Shown here: piece by piece, positions 1 to 8,689 of the stretch
Layout: each line of letters opens with the position of its first letter
Position numbering within the stretch: the first letter of the stretch is position 1
Assembly (NCBI GenBank): GCA_030645535.1
Contig: JAUSNM010000016.1
Coordinates: forward strand, 36,027-100,026
Length of the DNA stretch: 64,000 nucleotides
DNA from: Gallionella sp.
GTDB taxonomy: Bacteria > Pseudomonadota > Gammaproteobacteria > Burkholderiales > Gallionellaceae
Direction: 5' to 3'
Notes under the pieces: generated by a model
The model's database searches: none
The model's input: the letters and a program-made list of their open reading frames with translations, nothing else
Told to the model about the DNA's origin: nothing
Position numbers and translations under genes: made by a program

Positions 1-993
1 TTCCAGCGATCCTGAAGTACAGGCTGAACCGCTCGACGCCGCGATACCGAATTTATTCAGCAACAATAAAATCGCTTCGCCCTCAATAAATTCAAACGCG
101 ATATTGCTGGTATTCGGCAAACGATTATCAGGATCTCCGGTCACAAATGAGCGCGGCACTTTTGCCAGAATGCCGGCCTCCAGCTTGTCGCGCAAGCGAG
201 CCACTTCGGTGTTTTCATAGTCCATCGCTTCTAGCGCCATCTCGGCCGCCTTGCCCAGCCCCACGATGGAGGTGGAGTTTTCGGTACCTGCACGCCTGCC
301 GCGTTCCTGATGGCCGCCGCGCAACATCGGGCGGAATCGTGTGCCGCGCTTGAGATACAACACGCCGATGCCCTTGGGTGCATGCAGCTTGTGGCCGGAC
401 ACGGAGAGCATGTCGATCTTGGTGTCTTTCAGATTCAACGGCACCTTGCCGACCGCCTGCACCGCATCGGTGTGAAACATCGCACCTACAGCATTTGCCA
501 GTTCAGCCATCTCGACTACAGGGAAGAAGGTGCCGGTCTCGTTATTCGCCCACATCACCGACACCACCGCCACCTGATCACTTAAAAGCTGCCGGTATTC
601 CGCCATATCCAGCCGTCCCTTGTGATCCACCTGGAGCAAATGCACCTTGTAACCTTCTTTTTCCAGATAGGTACACAGCGTGAGAATGGCAGGATGCTCC
701 ACGGTGGTAGTGATTATTTCCCGGCGTTCAGGCTGAGCTTTCAGTGCAGAGAGCAACGCGGTGGAATCAGACTCGGTGCCGCAGGACGTAAAGATGATTT
801 CTGAATCATATTCAGCGCCAAGTAACTCCTGCACCTGCATGCGCGCCTTCTTGATCGCCAGCCCGACCTTGTTGCCGAAGCTGTGCATCGAAGAAGGATT
901 GCCAAACTGCTCGGTGAAATACGGCAGCATGGCTTCCACCACAGCCGGGTCTACACGCGTGGTTGCGTTGTTGTCCAGATAAATGCCGTTCAT
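1..993 (-). CDS. nifS: NifS cysteine desulfurase (3' end outside window)
   Basis: PLP-dependent cysteine desulfurase that takes sulfur from cysteine for nitrogenase Fe-S cluster assembly on NifU. 331 codons are present and the frame is still open at base 1; the family is about 400 residues. The protein begins MNGIYLDNNATT, the usual NifS N terminus. The last residues in the window read SACTSGSLE, which holds the active-site cysteine at residue 325, the same number as in Azotobacter vinelandii NifS. The ATG lies 2 bases after the nifU stop, so the two are translationally close and share the sigma-54 promoter upstream of the iscA-like gene. The choice of NifS over IscS rests on this context. 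Confidence 0.95.
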   Translation of the reverse strand, partial: MNGIYLDNNATTRVDPAVVEAMLPYFTEQFGNPSSMHSFGNKVGLAIKKARMQVQELLGAEYDSEIIFTSCGTESDSTALLSALKAQPERREIITTTVEHPAILTLCTYLEKEGYKVHLLQVDHKGRLDMAEYRQLLSDQVAVVSVMWANNETGTFFPVVEMAELANAVGAMFHTDAVQAVGKVPLNLKDTKIDMLSVSGHKLHAPKGIGVLYLKRGTRFRPMLRGGHQERGRRAGTENSTSIVGLGKAAEMALEAMDYENTEVARLRDKLEAGILAKVPRSFVTGDPDNRLPNTSNIAFEFIEGEAILLLLNKFGIAASSGSACTSGSLE

Positions 994-995
994 GA

Positions 996-1883
996 TCAGC
1001 CTTTCATTGCGCGGGTAAGTGAGCTGACTTTAGTCGGCACGATCTTGATGAATTCTTTCAGCTCTTCCATCAATTTCTGCTGAATGCCTTGCAGCGTCAG
1101 TGCTTCCATCTGGCAACCGGCACACGCGCCAGTCATGTTCACGTAAATGGTCTTGCCGTCCACATCCACCAGTTCGATGTCGCCGCCATCACGTTTCAAC
1201 TGCGGACGGACAGATTCGAGCACCGCCTCAATCTTGCGTATGCGCTGCAAATTGGTCAGCCCGACAGGCGATACTTCTTGCTTGGGCGCACTGCCCGGCG
1301 TGTAGGTTTCACCGCGCTCCACCATCACACGTGCCAGAATATCTTCGATACCCTCGTGGCAGGACGAACAGCCGCCGCCCGCCTTGGTATAGTTGGTTAC
1401 ATCTTGCACCGAGCACAGATTATTGGCGCGTATGGTGTCTTCGATCAGCACGGCGTCGATGGCGAAACACTTGCACACCAGCGCGCCTTCCTCGTGATCG
1501 TCACTCCACACCTCGCCGCGATAGTTGGCCACGGCGGCTTGCAACGCCTCACGCCCCATCACCGAGCAGTGCATCTTCTCCGGCGGCAGGCCGTCCAGAT
1601 AATCCGCAATATCCTGATTGCTGACTTTCAATGCCTCTTCCAGCGTCTTGCCCTTGATCATCTCGGTCAGTGCCGAGGAAGAAGCAATCGCCGAACCGCA
1701 CCCGAAGGTCTGAAATTGCGCATCCAGAATGATGTCCGATTCCGGCTCAACCTTGAGCATCAGGCGCAGCGCATCACCGCAACTGATCGAGCCGACATCG
1801 CCCACGCCATTGGCATCAGCCAGCACCCCGGCATTGCGCGGTTGGAAAAAATGATCTTTAACTTTGTCCGAGTAATCCCACAT
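996..1883 (-). CDS. nifU: NifU Fe-S cluster scaffold protein
   Basis: Modular scaffold on which NifS-derived sulfur and iron are built into clusters for nitrogenase. 295 residues with the full three-part NifU layout: an IscU-like N-terminal domain (conserved Cys in SCGDA, FGCGSA and MHCSVM), a central permanent [2Fe-2S] domain (CKCF ... [10 protein letters not shown]), and a C-terminal Nfu domain with CAGC. The start chosen is MWDYSDKV, because AAGGAG lies just upstream and family members begin here; the frame stays open 22 codons further upstream without support. It lies between the iscA-like gene and nifS in one operon. Confidence 0.96.
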   Translation of the reverse strand: MWDYSDKVKDHFFQPRNAGVLADANGVGDVGSISCGDALRLMLKVEPESDIILDAQFQTFGCGSAIASSSALTEMIKGKTLEEALKVSNQDIADYLDGLPPEKMHCSVMGREALQAAVANYRGEVWSDDHEEGALVCKCFAIDAVLIEDTIRANNLCSVQDVTNYTKAGGGCSSCHEGIEDILARVMVERGETYTPGSAPKQEVSPVGLTNLQRIRKIEAVLESVRPQLKRDGGDIELVDVDGKTIYVNMTGACAGCQMEALTLQGIQQKLMEELKEFIKIVPTKVSSLTRAMKG

Positions 1884-1893
1884 GACGCGCTCC

Positions 1894-2217
1894 TTATGCC
1901 GAGAAAGATGAACCGCAAGCACAGCTGGAGCTGGCATTCGGGTTTTCAAATTTGAAACCGCTGCCGCTCAAGCTGTCCACGAAATCCACTGTGACGCCTT
2001 CCAGCAAAGGAGCTGACAATGGATCGACCAGCAGCGTCACCGCACCGTATTCCACCACCACATCGTCTTCGCTCTTGTTCTCTTCGAGCGTCATACCATA
2101 CTGAAAACCGGAGCAGCCACCGCCGGAAATGGCGATGCGCAGTCCGGCAACCGGCACGGCTGAGCCTTTGATAAATTTTTCTACGGCGGAAATTGCACTG
2201 GGTGTCAGGTTAAGCAT
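1894..2217 (-). CDS. IscA/HesB-type Fe-S assembly protein of the nif cluster
   Basis: A-type Fe-S carrier or alternative scaffold, the protein often called IscA-nif or HesB. 107 residues starting MLNLTPSAI, preceded by AGGAG at good spacing. The family cysteines are visible: one in [10 protein letters not shown] and a C-terminal CAC motif (SSCACGSSF). It is the first gene of the minus-strand operon with nifU and nifS, about 45 bases downstream of a sigma-54 promoter. Its role in nitrogenase cluster maturation is inferred from family and position. Confidence 0.93.
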   Translation of the reverse strand: MLNLTPSAISAVEKFIKGSAVPVAGLRIAISGGGCSGFQYGMTLEENKSEDDVVVEYGAVTLLVDPLSAPLLEGVTVDFVDSLSGSGFKFENPNASSSCACGSSFSA

Positions 2218-2261
2218 GGTAAGTCTCCTATCAGGGAATTCAGGGTTCGTGCCTGATAGAA

Positions 2262-2277
2262 CGCAAACAGCGTGCCA
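2262..2277 (-). promoter_or_regulatory. Sigma-54 promoter of iscA-nifU-nifS
   Basis: Read on the minus strand this is TGGCAC-N5-TTGCG, with the GG and GC doublets separated by exactly 10 bases as required for sigma-54 RNA polymerase. The start of transcription would be near 2250, ahead of the AGGAG and ATG at 2217. The NifA site at 2373-2388 lies about 95 bases upstream. Confidence 0.88.
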
Positions 2278-2372
2278 GCTCAATACTATTTATCTAATAT
2301 ATTGTTTTATTGAATATTTTAATATTTAATCCGCTCAACTCGCCTGTCTGAAACAGTACGAGCCGAGAGTGT

Positions 2373-2388
2373 TGTAGTGTTTGCTACA
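2373..2388. promoter_or_regulatory. NifA upstream activating site shared by two divergent promoters
   Basis: TGT-N10-ACA, the known NifA recognition pattern. It is symmetric and lies about 95 bases from the minus-strand promoter (2262-2277) and about 75 bases from the plus-strand promoter (2463-2478), so one bound activator could serve both operons. Confidence 0.82.
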
Positions 2389-2462
2389 AGGAATTTGCAT
2401 GTCGCCACCAGAAAACTACAACGCACCAGCCATAGATATGTCATTGGCACGCACAAAATTAC

Positions 2463-2478
2463 TGGCATGAGTATTGCT
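2463..2478 (+). promoter_or_regulatory. Sigma-54 promoter of the nifF operon
   Basis: TGGCAT-N5-TTGCT with GG and GC 10 bases apart. Predicted transcription start is near 2490. This placement rules out the ATG codons at 2467 and earlier as starts of the next gene and points to the ATG at 2518. Confidence 0.86.
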
Positions 2479-2517
2479 GAACGTATTGCTCCATTACTCA
2501 ATACGACAAGGTGCACT

Positions 2518-3075
2518 ATGCTATTCGACGCTTACGAACAAAAAGGTCTGCTGTTCAACATGAATTTCAAGGAAGCCAATGGCAGCTTTGCGGCTTATCG
2601 CGGCGATCTGGTGCTGGAACTGGGCGAGGTCGGCGATGCATTAGGACACCGCAAGCCGCCCACCGCGACCATCAAGAACACCATCGTTCTGGCGGATAAC
2701 GACAAGATCAAACTGTATGTCGGCAGTCTGGACGAACTGGCACTGCTACCCAAAGTGCTGGATTATTATCAGGCGGATTTCGCGCCTGACGTGCGCATCA
2801 TTCTGTTTGTGGTGAACATCAACAAGCCGCTCATTATCGAAACCGGCGGCCTGACTATCGCCGCCATCGGCATGCAGGAAGGCTTGATCTGGAACGAGTT
2901 GATCGACATCGCAGCGCTGGACAAAGGCGACTTCAAGGGGCAGTCGGCATCGGAGAAGATCGTCACAGTCTACAAGGCGCTGTCCGACTACAAAGCAAAA
3001 GGTGACAAGGTATCGTTTGAAGAGGCGCTGACCCGCACGGTGGAACTGAAGCGCGCCGGACGCGGCCCTGTTTGA
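2518..3075 (+). CDS. Unknown nif-linked protein, first gene of the nifF operon
   Basis: 185 residues if translation starts at MLFDAYEQKG. That ATG has AAGG 6 bases upstream and is the first one downstream of the predicted sigma-54 transcription start; the frame remains open further upstream but that part lies in the promoter. The protein appears soluble, with no membrane segment, no cysteine motif and a lysine-rich C terminus. I do not recognise a family. Because it is cotranscribed with nifF (78-base gap) under a NifA-type promoter, a role tied to electron supply or nitrogenase function is likely but unproven. Confidence 0.72.
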   Translation: MLFDAYEQKGLLFNMNFKEANGSFAAYRGDLVLELGEVGDALGHRKPPTATIKNTIVLADNDKIKLYVGSLDELALLPKVLDYYQADFAPDVRIILFVVNINKPLIIETGGLTIAAIGMQEGLIWNELIDIAALDKGDFKGQSASEKIVTVYKALSDYKAKGDKVSFEEALTRTVELKRAGRGPV

Positions 3076-3696
<621 letters not shown>

Positions 3697-3726
3697 CCCC
3701 TAACCGGAATTATTTGCCCCTTTATT

Positions 3727-4062
3727 ATGAGACAACCTCCACTCCTTCAACGCTTGAGAGCTAAAAAACGTAGCCAGTCACTCCTGATCGGTGTCACCTG
3801 GTACACCGAGGAAACCTGGGCACAGGTAAAGGCCACTGCAACTGACCCCGAACGTTTCGAGGCATCATTTCCAAAATGGAAAGCAATGGCAATCAAGGCT
3901 CAGCGAGAGTTTCTGCGTTCCGGCGTTCGCGCAATTGAGTGCCGTATAATCCCTCAAGAGTTTTTTGCATGGTGCACCCTGAATAATCAGGAAAACAACG
4001 CTACATCACGGGCCGAGTTCATATCGGAAAAATTGAGTGCCGCACAGAACTCTCCTGCCTGA
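3727..4062 (+). CDS. Small conserved-looking protein downstream of nifF
   Basis: 111 residues, no signal peptide or membrane segment. Visible features are a basic N terminus (RLRAKKRSQ), a tryptophan-rich stretch (VTWYTEETWAQV) and a mixed C-terminal half with two cysteines. I do not recognise a family. It begins 30 bases after nifF and is probably the last gene of that operon. It converges with the minus-strand gene ending at 4149. Confidence 0.65.
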   Translation: MRQPPLLQRLRAKKRSQSLLIGVTWYTEETWAQVKATATDPERFEASFPKWKAMAIKAQREFLRSGVRAIECRIIPQEFFAWCTLNNQENNATSRAEFISEKLSAAQNSPA

Positions 4063-4148
4063 TCCTGCTCCCAGGGAGGGCAGCCACTGACTCATGTCAA
4101 AACATGCCGGAATTGAGGAGGCGAACGATCCGCTATGCGAGTTTCAAG

Positions 4149-4475
4149 TTAACCTATGGCGGCGGCCAGCGCCTCGGCCAGAAATCCGACCTTTGTCCAG
4201 TCCAGCTTCAGTGCACCTGCGGGGGTAGCGATGCTTACACCCAAATCTCGTACAGACCCAACGAACGCCGCATCACTGGCAATAGGGCTCATATAGATTT
4301 CACGTTCGCAGCTGATGCCATCGCGCACGGCGACCAGCGCCAATGACAGGCTGGATGCCTCGGTCTGTGTCAGCTTCAAAACAAAATCATCGGCAAACTG
4401 CAATTTCACCTGTTTGCCCAGAATACTGTGCTGACCGCTGCTGATTGTAAAGGGCAAGCCTGATCGCTCATTCAT
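4149..4475 (-). CDS. Unknown protein at the end of the nifE-nifZ gene run
   Basis: About 108 residues starting MNERSGLPF, chosen because AGGAA lies 8 bases upstream; an in-frame ATG at 4499 would overlap the previous stop and has no ribosome site. It appears soluble with alternating beta-like hydrophobic stretches and one cysteine (ISCEREIY). No family recognised. It follows the SagB-type nitroreductase by 16 bases, so it is probably cotranscribed with nifZ and that enzyme. Confidence 0.6.
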   Translation of the reverse strand: MNERSGLPFTISSGQHSILGKQVKLQFADDFVLKLTQTEASSLSLALVAVRDGISCEREIYMSPIASDAAFVGSVRDLGVSIATPAGALKLDWTKVGFLAEALAAAIG

Positions 4476-4491
4476 GTTAATTCCTGTCGAT

Positions 4492-6027
4492 TTAGTCATA
4501 TGCGGGTAACGTAGAAATGCGCGGATCATCCAGCGCCATTCCTGCTGCGTAGTGGTAGATCACCTGAAAGTGATCGTCTTTAAGTCCGAGCACTTCGTGG
4601 TCGGCATCATCAAAAAAGCATCCGATGCCGGTGCCGCGCCATCCGGCCGCTTCGGCCACCAACGTGATCACATGCCCCAACATGCCAGTCTCCCAATGCA
4701 GATGGCGGTAGGCGGCAGGATCAGATGAAATAGGTTCAGCGAATTCCGCCACCATCATGAAGGTGACGGCGCATTGACTGGCGATGTCCTGATGGCAGGA
4801 CAGCGTGCGCGCGATCTTGCCGGCACGTGCGCAAACCAGTTGGAACAAGGACAGTTCAGGGGCAGCAGGCTGCCAGGTAAATGTGTCACGAAATGCAGTT
4901 TGCAGCGATGCCCGGGCAGCTTCGGATCGCGGCATCGCATACAGGCCGGGCGCGACACCTTCCACACGATGAACCATCAGTACAGGATGCACACGCGCGG
5001 TGTGCGGCCACATATTCCACACCGGTGAGCCGCCTGGCAGCAGGCTGGTTAACATTTGCCTGAACACGGCATTAGGCATCACCGACTGACCATCGAATGC
5101 CTGGGCACTGCGCCGTTTGAGGATAACCTGAGCCGCACGGATGCCACCTTCATGCTTGTGAGCACAATCAGCCACTGCCATCGAATCAGCCCGCGGCGGT
5201 GCACCACGTGTTGCCTGTGCAACTTCCTCGATTACCGGCCATTGGTACAAAGGACGCGCATCGAGCAGATCGGGCTTGCCTGCCCAGTGCTGCCAGTTCG
5301 TCGGCGGCACTTCTGAGCTACCCGCAGCCTCAAGCGCTACGATAACCTCCGGCTCTTCGCCTTCCACCCCGGAAAAATCAGCCTTGCGATCCAGTCCCAG
5401 ACAGTTTGCCACTGAGGCCGAATCGATAGTCAGCAAGCGCACTCGCCAGCCATGCAGGGAGGCCGCATAACATACAGCGGCCAGCACGTGCCCCAGATCG
5501 AGCTGGCAATAGCGAAATGCGCGTTCGCCGTATTTCCACGCTTCGCGCCAGTGGATGGAACTGAAACCCAGCCACAGGCCGCTTTCTTGAGCAGCACTTC
5601 CCCATGCGCGTCGCTCCAGTGCGTGGTGAAGATTCTGGTAGTGATACAAGCCATCTTCCAGCCCGGCGACACCTGATGCGATCAGCCATGTCTCAGTGGG
5701 ATGCAGGTTGCCGGACGAGGGATGCGCGCGCAGTGACCAGCGCGAACCGGCATATTCCTTCCACGCGGTAAGCCCTGCACACAAACGCAGCAACGAACCC
5801 AGATCAGCGATGTTCAATGGAGCGGAGGAACGCGCATCAGAAAGATCGCTCCAGGAAATTTCCGAGACAACGACATCGCGTGGCAGCGCGATTTGCTGTG
5901 TGCCTGTCCAGTCGCGAAACGCTTTGGGCTGCGCTTCCCAGTCCAATGTGCCCGGACCTGCGGCATACCTATCCAGGCTGTGTTTGCTGCGCGTGTGATA
6001 AGCCAGCACCGTAGCAACCTTGTTCAT
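4492..6027 (-). CDS. SagB/ThcOx-type nitroreductase with two fused domains
   Basis: 511 residues made of two nitroreductase-fold halves. The first has RSSAPLNIADLGSLLRLCAG followed by RAHPSSGNLHPTETW, the FMN-binding signature of SagB-type dehydrogenases. The second has RRSAQAFDG and a late GWRGTGIGCFFDD stretch that matches the usual end of such a domain. These enzymes use FMN, often to oxidise peptide heterocycles, but nif clusters of several proteobacteria also carry one with no known substrate. Its ATG overlaps the nifZ stop, so the two are tightly coupled. Function here is open. Confidence 0.82.
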   Translation of the reverse strand: MNKVATVLAYHTRSKHSLDRYAAGPGTLDWEAQPKAFRDWTGTQQIALPRDVVVSEISWSDLSDARSSAPLNIADLGSLLRLCAGLTAWKEYAGSRWSLRAHPSSGNLHPTETWLIASGVAGLEDGLYHYQNLHHALERRAWGSAAQESGLWLGFSSIHWREAWKYGERAFRYCQLDLGHVLAAVCYAASLHGWRVRLLTIDSASVANCLGLDRKADFSGVEGEEPEVIVALEAAGSSEVPPTNWQHWAGKPDLLDARPLYQWPVIEEVAQATRGAPPRADSMAVADCAHKHEGGIRAAQVILKRRSAQAFDGQSVMPNAVFRQMLTSLLPGGSPVWNMWPHTARVHPVLMVHRVEGVAPGLYAMPRSEAARASLQTAFRDTFTWQPAAPELSLFQLVCARAGKIARTLSCHQDIASQCAVTFMMVAEFAEPISSDPAAYRHLHWETGMLGHVITLVAEAAGWRGTGIGCFFDDADHEVLGLKDDHFQVIYHYAAGMALDDPRISTLPAYD

Positions 6028-6299
6028 TACTGTTTCGAGCCGCTCAGTTCTTCAGACAAACAACCTATCGGCTCTTCCAGCGTGCCATCCGCCCCGGACT
6101 CGAAACGCACCAGATAGATTTCCTGACCAGGTGCGGCTTCGGCATGCCCGACATTCACCACCACGCCTCTTGTGCCGGCAGCAGTCAACAGCTCACCGGG
6201 TTCGACGCCCGGAATGCCGCTTTCACCTGTCTCATCTACCGGTTCGTTAAACAAATCTTCCGCTGCAAACACCATGTCACCCATTTGAAATTGACACAT
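6027..6299 (-). CDS. nifZ: NifZ
   Basis: Small protein that helps P-cluster maturation of the MoFe protein. 90 residues. The NifZ fold is recognisable from MGDMVFAAEDLFNEP near the start, GTRGVVVNVGHAE in the middle, YLVRFESG and the terminal IGCLSEEL. Two adjacent ATGs exist (6302 and 6299); the second has AAGGA at a more usual 6-base spacing. The stop overlaps the start of the nitroreductase gene. The nearest upstream gene is 185 bases away. Confidence 0.88.
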   Translation of the reverse strand: MCQFQMGDMVFAAEDLFNEPVDETGESGIPGVEPGELLTAAGTRGVVVNVGHAEAAPGQEIYLVRFESGADGTLEEPIGCLSEELSGSKQ

Positions 6300-6335
6300 C
6301 ATTATTCCTTTAAATTAACCTATAAAAATCAGTTG

Positions 6336-6467
6336 TCCACGAAAGGCACGAAAAAACACGAACAAATTAAAATGCATACCGTAAATTGGCTTGCCACCCA
6401 AGTGGTAAATAATTATCAAAACCTATCATATTGATTTATTTAGTGAATTTTGTGTTTTTCGTGGATG
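6336..6467. repeat. Imperfect inverted repeat in the gap before nifZ
   Basis: The gap 6300-6484 is AT-rich and holds no gene. A purine-rich arm (6336-6368, tccacgaaaggcacgaa and onward) is mirrored at 6448-6467 (tttttcgtggatg). I see no sigma-54 promoter here, so nifZ probably depends on read-through from nifE. The arms look like a dispersed intergenic repeat and not a simple terminator. Confidence 0.5.
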
Positions 6468-6484
6468 AAAAAAGGTTTTAAAGA

Positions 6485-6910
6485 TTAAACCAGAACGGGA
6501 TAAGCATGGCGCAACAAATCCAGCTCCACTTCAGAAAAATTGCGCGCTTCGGTGATGGCAATGAAGCGGGCGCCAACGGCTTCCGCAGCCGCAAAAGGCG
6601 GGTCGATGCTGGTAAAAACAGCCAGGCACACCGCTATCAATTCATCAGGTGTCACAACGTATGCTACAAACTCAGGTTCATGTTTAAGACTGCCGTCGGG
6701 CAAACCCAGACGCTCTTGTGCCGCACGCAAATAGACAGCGGGATGATGCACCACATGCGGGGCAGGCGTAGCTTCATCAAACGATGACAATGGCGGCAAC
6801 GGTTCAAAGGCACTGATGCCGTGCGCGAAGCACAGAAAGCGTACCCGCGCGCTGGTGGATTGTTTGTGCGCCAGAATCAGGCGCATGTCTTTTGGTAATT
6901 CAGGCATCAT
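6485..6910 (-). CDS. Unknown nif-linked protein (141 residues)
   Basis: Start taken at MMPELPKDM, where the ATG overlaps the stop of the upstream gene (ATGATG/TGA); a longer open frame upstream lies inside that gene. Soluble, mixed alpha/beta, with no cysteine motif or membrane segment. I do not recognise a family. It is translationally coupled to the gene at 6907-7269, and both follow the two ferredoxin genes of the nifENX operon, so a supporting role in cofactor assembly or electron supply is possible. Confidence 0.65.
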   Translation of the reverse strand: MMPELPKDMRLILAHKQSTSARVRFLCFAHGISAFEPLPPLSSFDEATPAPHVVHHPAVYLRAAQERLGLPDGSLKHEPEFVAYVVTPDELIAVCLAVFTSIDPPFAAAEAVGARFIAITEARNFSEVELDLLRHAYPVLV

Positions 6911-7269
6911 TCTAAACCCGGAATCATCTGAACCTCGACGCGCAGTGAATCTGCCCGCCCCCATGCCGTGACCATCTCGACGAACCAGCGTGCGTCTGTC
7001 GGATGCGGAAAAAACAAATCGTATTCGGCATAGAAACTGCCGTCGCTATTGAAGGTCAGACTGCCGCAACGCTCAGCAGCCGCGTTGCGCCAAATGCCCT
7101 CGAAGCCGGGCAATTGATTGCCGGGATCAATGACCCTGGTAAATTCCAGCGCGGTCCGCGCAATCTGCGGCGACTTCCCATCCGCAGTAAAACGCGCGGC
7201 TTCATCATTCAGGGCCGCCACGACACGCAAGACCTGCGCTTCAAGCTCAGCGGGAAGTGCTGCTACCAT
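6907..7269 (-). CDS. Unknown nif-linked protein (120 residues)
   Basis: Begins MVAALPAELEAQVLR. The C-terminal half (LTFNSDGSFYAEYDLFFPHP and then RWFVEMVTAWG) resembles a small beta-sheet domain. No cofactor motif is visible and I do not recognise the family. Its ATG overlaps the end of the thioredoxin-like ferredoxin gene by 7 bases and its stop overlaps the next start, so it is made in step with them. Confidence 0.65.
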   Translation of the reverse strand: MVAALPAELEAQVLRVVAALNDEAARFTADGKSPQIARTALEFTRVIDPGNQLPGFEGIWRNAAAERCGSLTFNSDGSFYAEYDLFFPHPTDARWFVEMVTAWGRADSLRVEVQMIPGLE

Positions 7270-7586
7270 ATTGCGGATGGCACGATCAGCCGCTCGACTG
7301 GACGTCCGCCCAGCAGATGTTCTTCAAATATCTCACTCACATCCGCCACGGTGACGTTGCCGTACATGATGCCCTCCGGATAGACCAGCACGCTGGGCCC
7401 CATGCCGCACGGGCCCAGACAGGCGGTCGCCGTCACAGCCACCTGAGTGAAGCATTGTCGCTGCTGCCACTGTTTCATAAACTCGTCGACCACTTCGCGG
7501 CAGCCTCGCTGCCCGCAGGAGCCACGCGGATGTCCGGCCGGACGGGATTGCGAACAGACGAAGACATGTCTCTGTGGTTTAGGCAT
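7263..7586 (-). CDS. Thioredoxin-like [2Fe-2S] ferredoxin
   Basis: 107-residue electron carrier of the Clostridium pasteurianum type. Cysteines at 11, 24, 56 and 60 fit the ligand pattern of this family: VCSQSRP, GSCGQRGC and CLGPCGMGP. A further pair (Cys29, Cys45) may be structural. A strong AAAGGAG lies before the ATG. Such ferredoxins sit in many nif clusters and probably donate electrons during FeMo-cofactor assembly or to nitrogenase. It sits between fdxB and two unknown genes in the nifENX operon. Confidence 0.88.
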   Translation of the reverse strand: MPKPQRHVFVCSQSRPAGHPRGSCGQRGCREVVDEFMKQWQQRQCFTQVAVTATACLGPCGMGPSVLVYPEGIMYGNVTVADVSEIFEEHLLGGRPVERLIVPSAIW

Positions 7587-7603
7587 GAATATTCTCCTTT
7601 AGA

Positions 7604-7894
7604 TCAAACGGCCAGTGGCAACGCTTCATGAGTGTGGCACTGCTTGGGGCAGACTCGCCCGCAGGAACCACAACCGATACAATCAAGCGCGTTGGCCAGC
7701 AACATCACCATGCTGTTGTCTTCATCCTCGTCATAAGCCTCGTCATCCTCGCTGCGTTCGATCAGTTCAAATACATTACGCGGGCAGACCTTGTAGCAAC
7801 GACCGCAGCCGATGCAATTCGCCTGATTTAATGCGGTGACAAACGCTGGCGTGTAAGGAGTACCGCCGCGTGTGATTCCGGTAATAAGTTCCAT
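7604..7894 (-). CDS. fdxB: FdxB, nif-specific ferredoxin III (2[4Fe-4S])
   Basis: 96 residues with two four-cysteine cluster motifs: Cys27/30/33/37 (CIGCGRCYKVCP) and Cys72/75/78/82 (CIGCGSCGRVCP). An acidic insert of about 12 residues (EDDEAYDEDED) separates them. This matches ferredoxin III, whose gene lies near nifX and the DUF269 gene in many diazotrophs. It probably passes electrons to nitrogenase or to cofactor assembly steps. AAGGA is seen upstream of the ATG. Confidence 0.92.
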   Translation of the reverse strand: MELITGITRGGTPYTPAFVTALNQANCIGCGRCYKVCPRNVFELIERSEDDEAYDEDEDNSMVMLLANALDCIGCGSCGRVCPKQCHTHEALPLAV

Positions 7895-7903
7895 CGTAAT
7901 TCC

Positions 7904-8122
7904 TTATCCTTGTGAATCTTTCTGTGCAGCGGCCAGTTTCGCGTTCGCCTCCGCCCAGGCTTTACATGCGTCATAGGTTGACTGTGCAATCCCGTGGATT
8001 TCTTCATATCCGGCCGGTAGCCTGTCCTCGACCAGATCATGTAATTGCGCAGCCCATTCGCTGGAAATACGCTTGAGCTTCTTTACTTCCTTATCGAGTG
8101 CTTTCAATTCTTCTGCTGTCAT
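7904..8122 (-). CDS. CCE_0567-family (DUF683) small nif protein
   Basis: 72 residues, nearly all helical and rich in Lys, Glu and Ala (TAEELKALDKEVKKLK, then LHDLVEDRLPAGYEEI). This fits the CCE_0567 metalloprotein family, which is found almost only in nif clusters, usually next to the DUF269 gene and fdxB as here. The biochemical role is unknown. It starts after AAGGAACA and ends 10 bases before fdxB. Confidence 0.85.
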   Translation of the reverse strand: MTAEELKALDKEVKKLKRISSEWAAQLHDLVEDRLPAGYEEIHGIAQSTYDACKAWAEANAKLAAAQKDSQG

Positions 8123-8140
8123 GTTGTTCCTTTCAGTAGG

Positions 8141-8224
8141 ATTCAGGATTCGGGATTCGGGATTCAGCTAAAAACGGAGCAATTTGTTTTCCTTGATCCT
8201 GCATCCTTGATCCTGCATCCTGAG
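8141..8224. repeat. Short direct repeats in the gap between the DUF269 and CCE_0567 genes
   Basis: Tandem copies of a heptamer-like unit (aggattcgggattcggg and, inverted, ttgatcctgcatcc) occupy this gap. They resemble the repeats at 16354-16380 and 28951-29013. The two halves are roughly complementary and could form a weak stem inside the nifENX transcript. Confidence 0.6.
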
Positions 8225-8227
8225 TTT

Positions 8228-8689
8228 CTACATTCCAGCCACTTCGGGATACTTGCCGATGATCTCCAGTGCCACGGACAGCAGCTTGTCTCCTTCATCC
8301 TTCATCTTGGACAGGCTCTCATAACCATAGCGATGCACATCGCGCAGGGTACGATCCATCACCACCAGTTTGCCGACGGTAATCACGGCACGGCCAAATC
8401 CTTCGTGCGAAATATTCATGATGGGAACCGCCATCAGGCCGCATTCTTTTTCGATCAGTGAGGAAATCGCGTTGTAAAAAGCCTTGATGCGCGACAGCAT
8501 GATGTCATCGGGATCACCGATCACAGGTATTGAGCGACGTTGTTCTTTGGTGACAATGAAAGGAGCCAAAACACGGTCAGATGGCCAACCATCGTAAGTG
8601 CCGTAACTGTCTACCGCACGCATCTGTTTGACCATTTCCTTGATGAAATCGGTGGACAACAATGCATCCTGCTCTACTGCTTGATTCAT
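8228..8689 (-). CDS. NifX-associated protein, DUF269
   Basis: 153 residues matching the NifX-associated DUF269 family by its start (LLSTDFIKEMVKQMRAVDSYG), the YDGWPSDRVLAPFIVTKEQR segment, and GDPDDIMLSRIKAFYNAI. The family occurs next to nifX in most diazotrophs. Its role is unresolved and is thought to concern FeMo-cofactor trafficking. The ATG overlaps the stop of the RseC-like gene (ATGA), so the two are coupled. Confidence 0.92.
   Translation of the reverse strand: MNQAVEQDALLSTDFIKEMVKQMRAVDSYGTYDGWPSDRVLAPFIVTKEQRRSIPVIGDPDDIMLSRIKAFYNAISSLIEKECGLMAVPIMNISHEGFGRAVITVGKLVVMDRTLRDVHRYGYESLSKMKDEGDKLLSVALEIIGKYPEVAGM

Noticed and set aside
1089..1955. Open frame of 288 codons on the plus strand
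   Set aside because: Antisense shadow of nifU; nifU is certain.
2445..2459. TGGCAC block resembling a second sigma-54 promoter before the 2518 gene
   Set aside because: There is no GC doublet 10 bases after the GG; the element at 2463-2478 fits far better.
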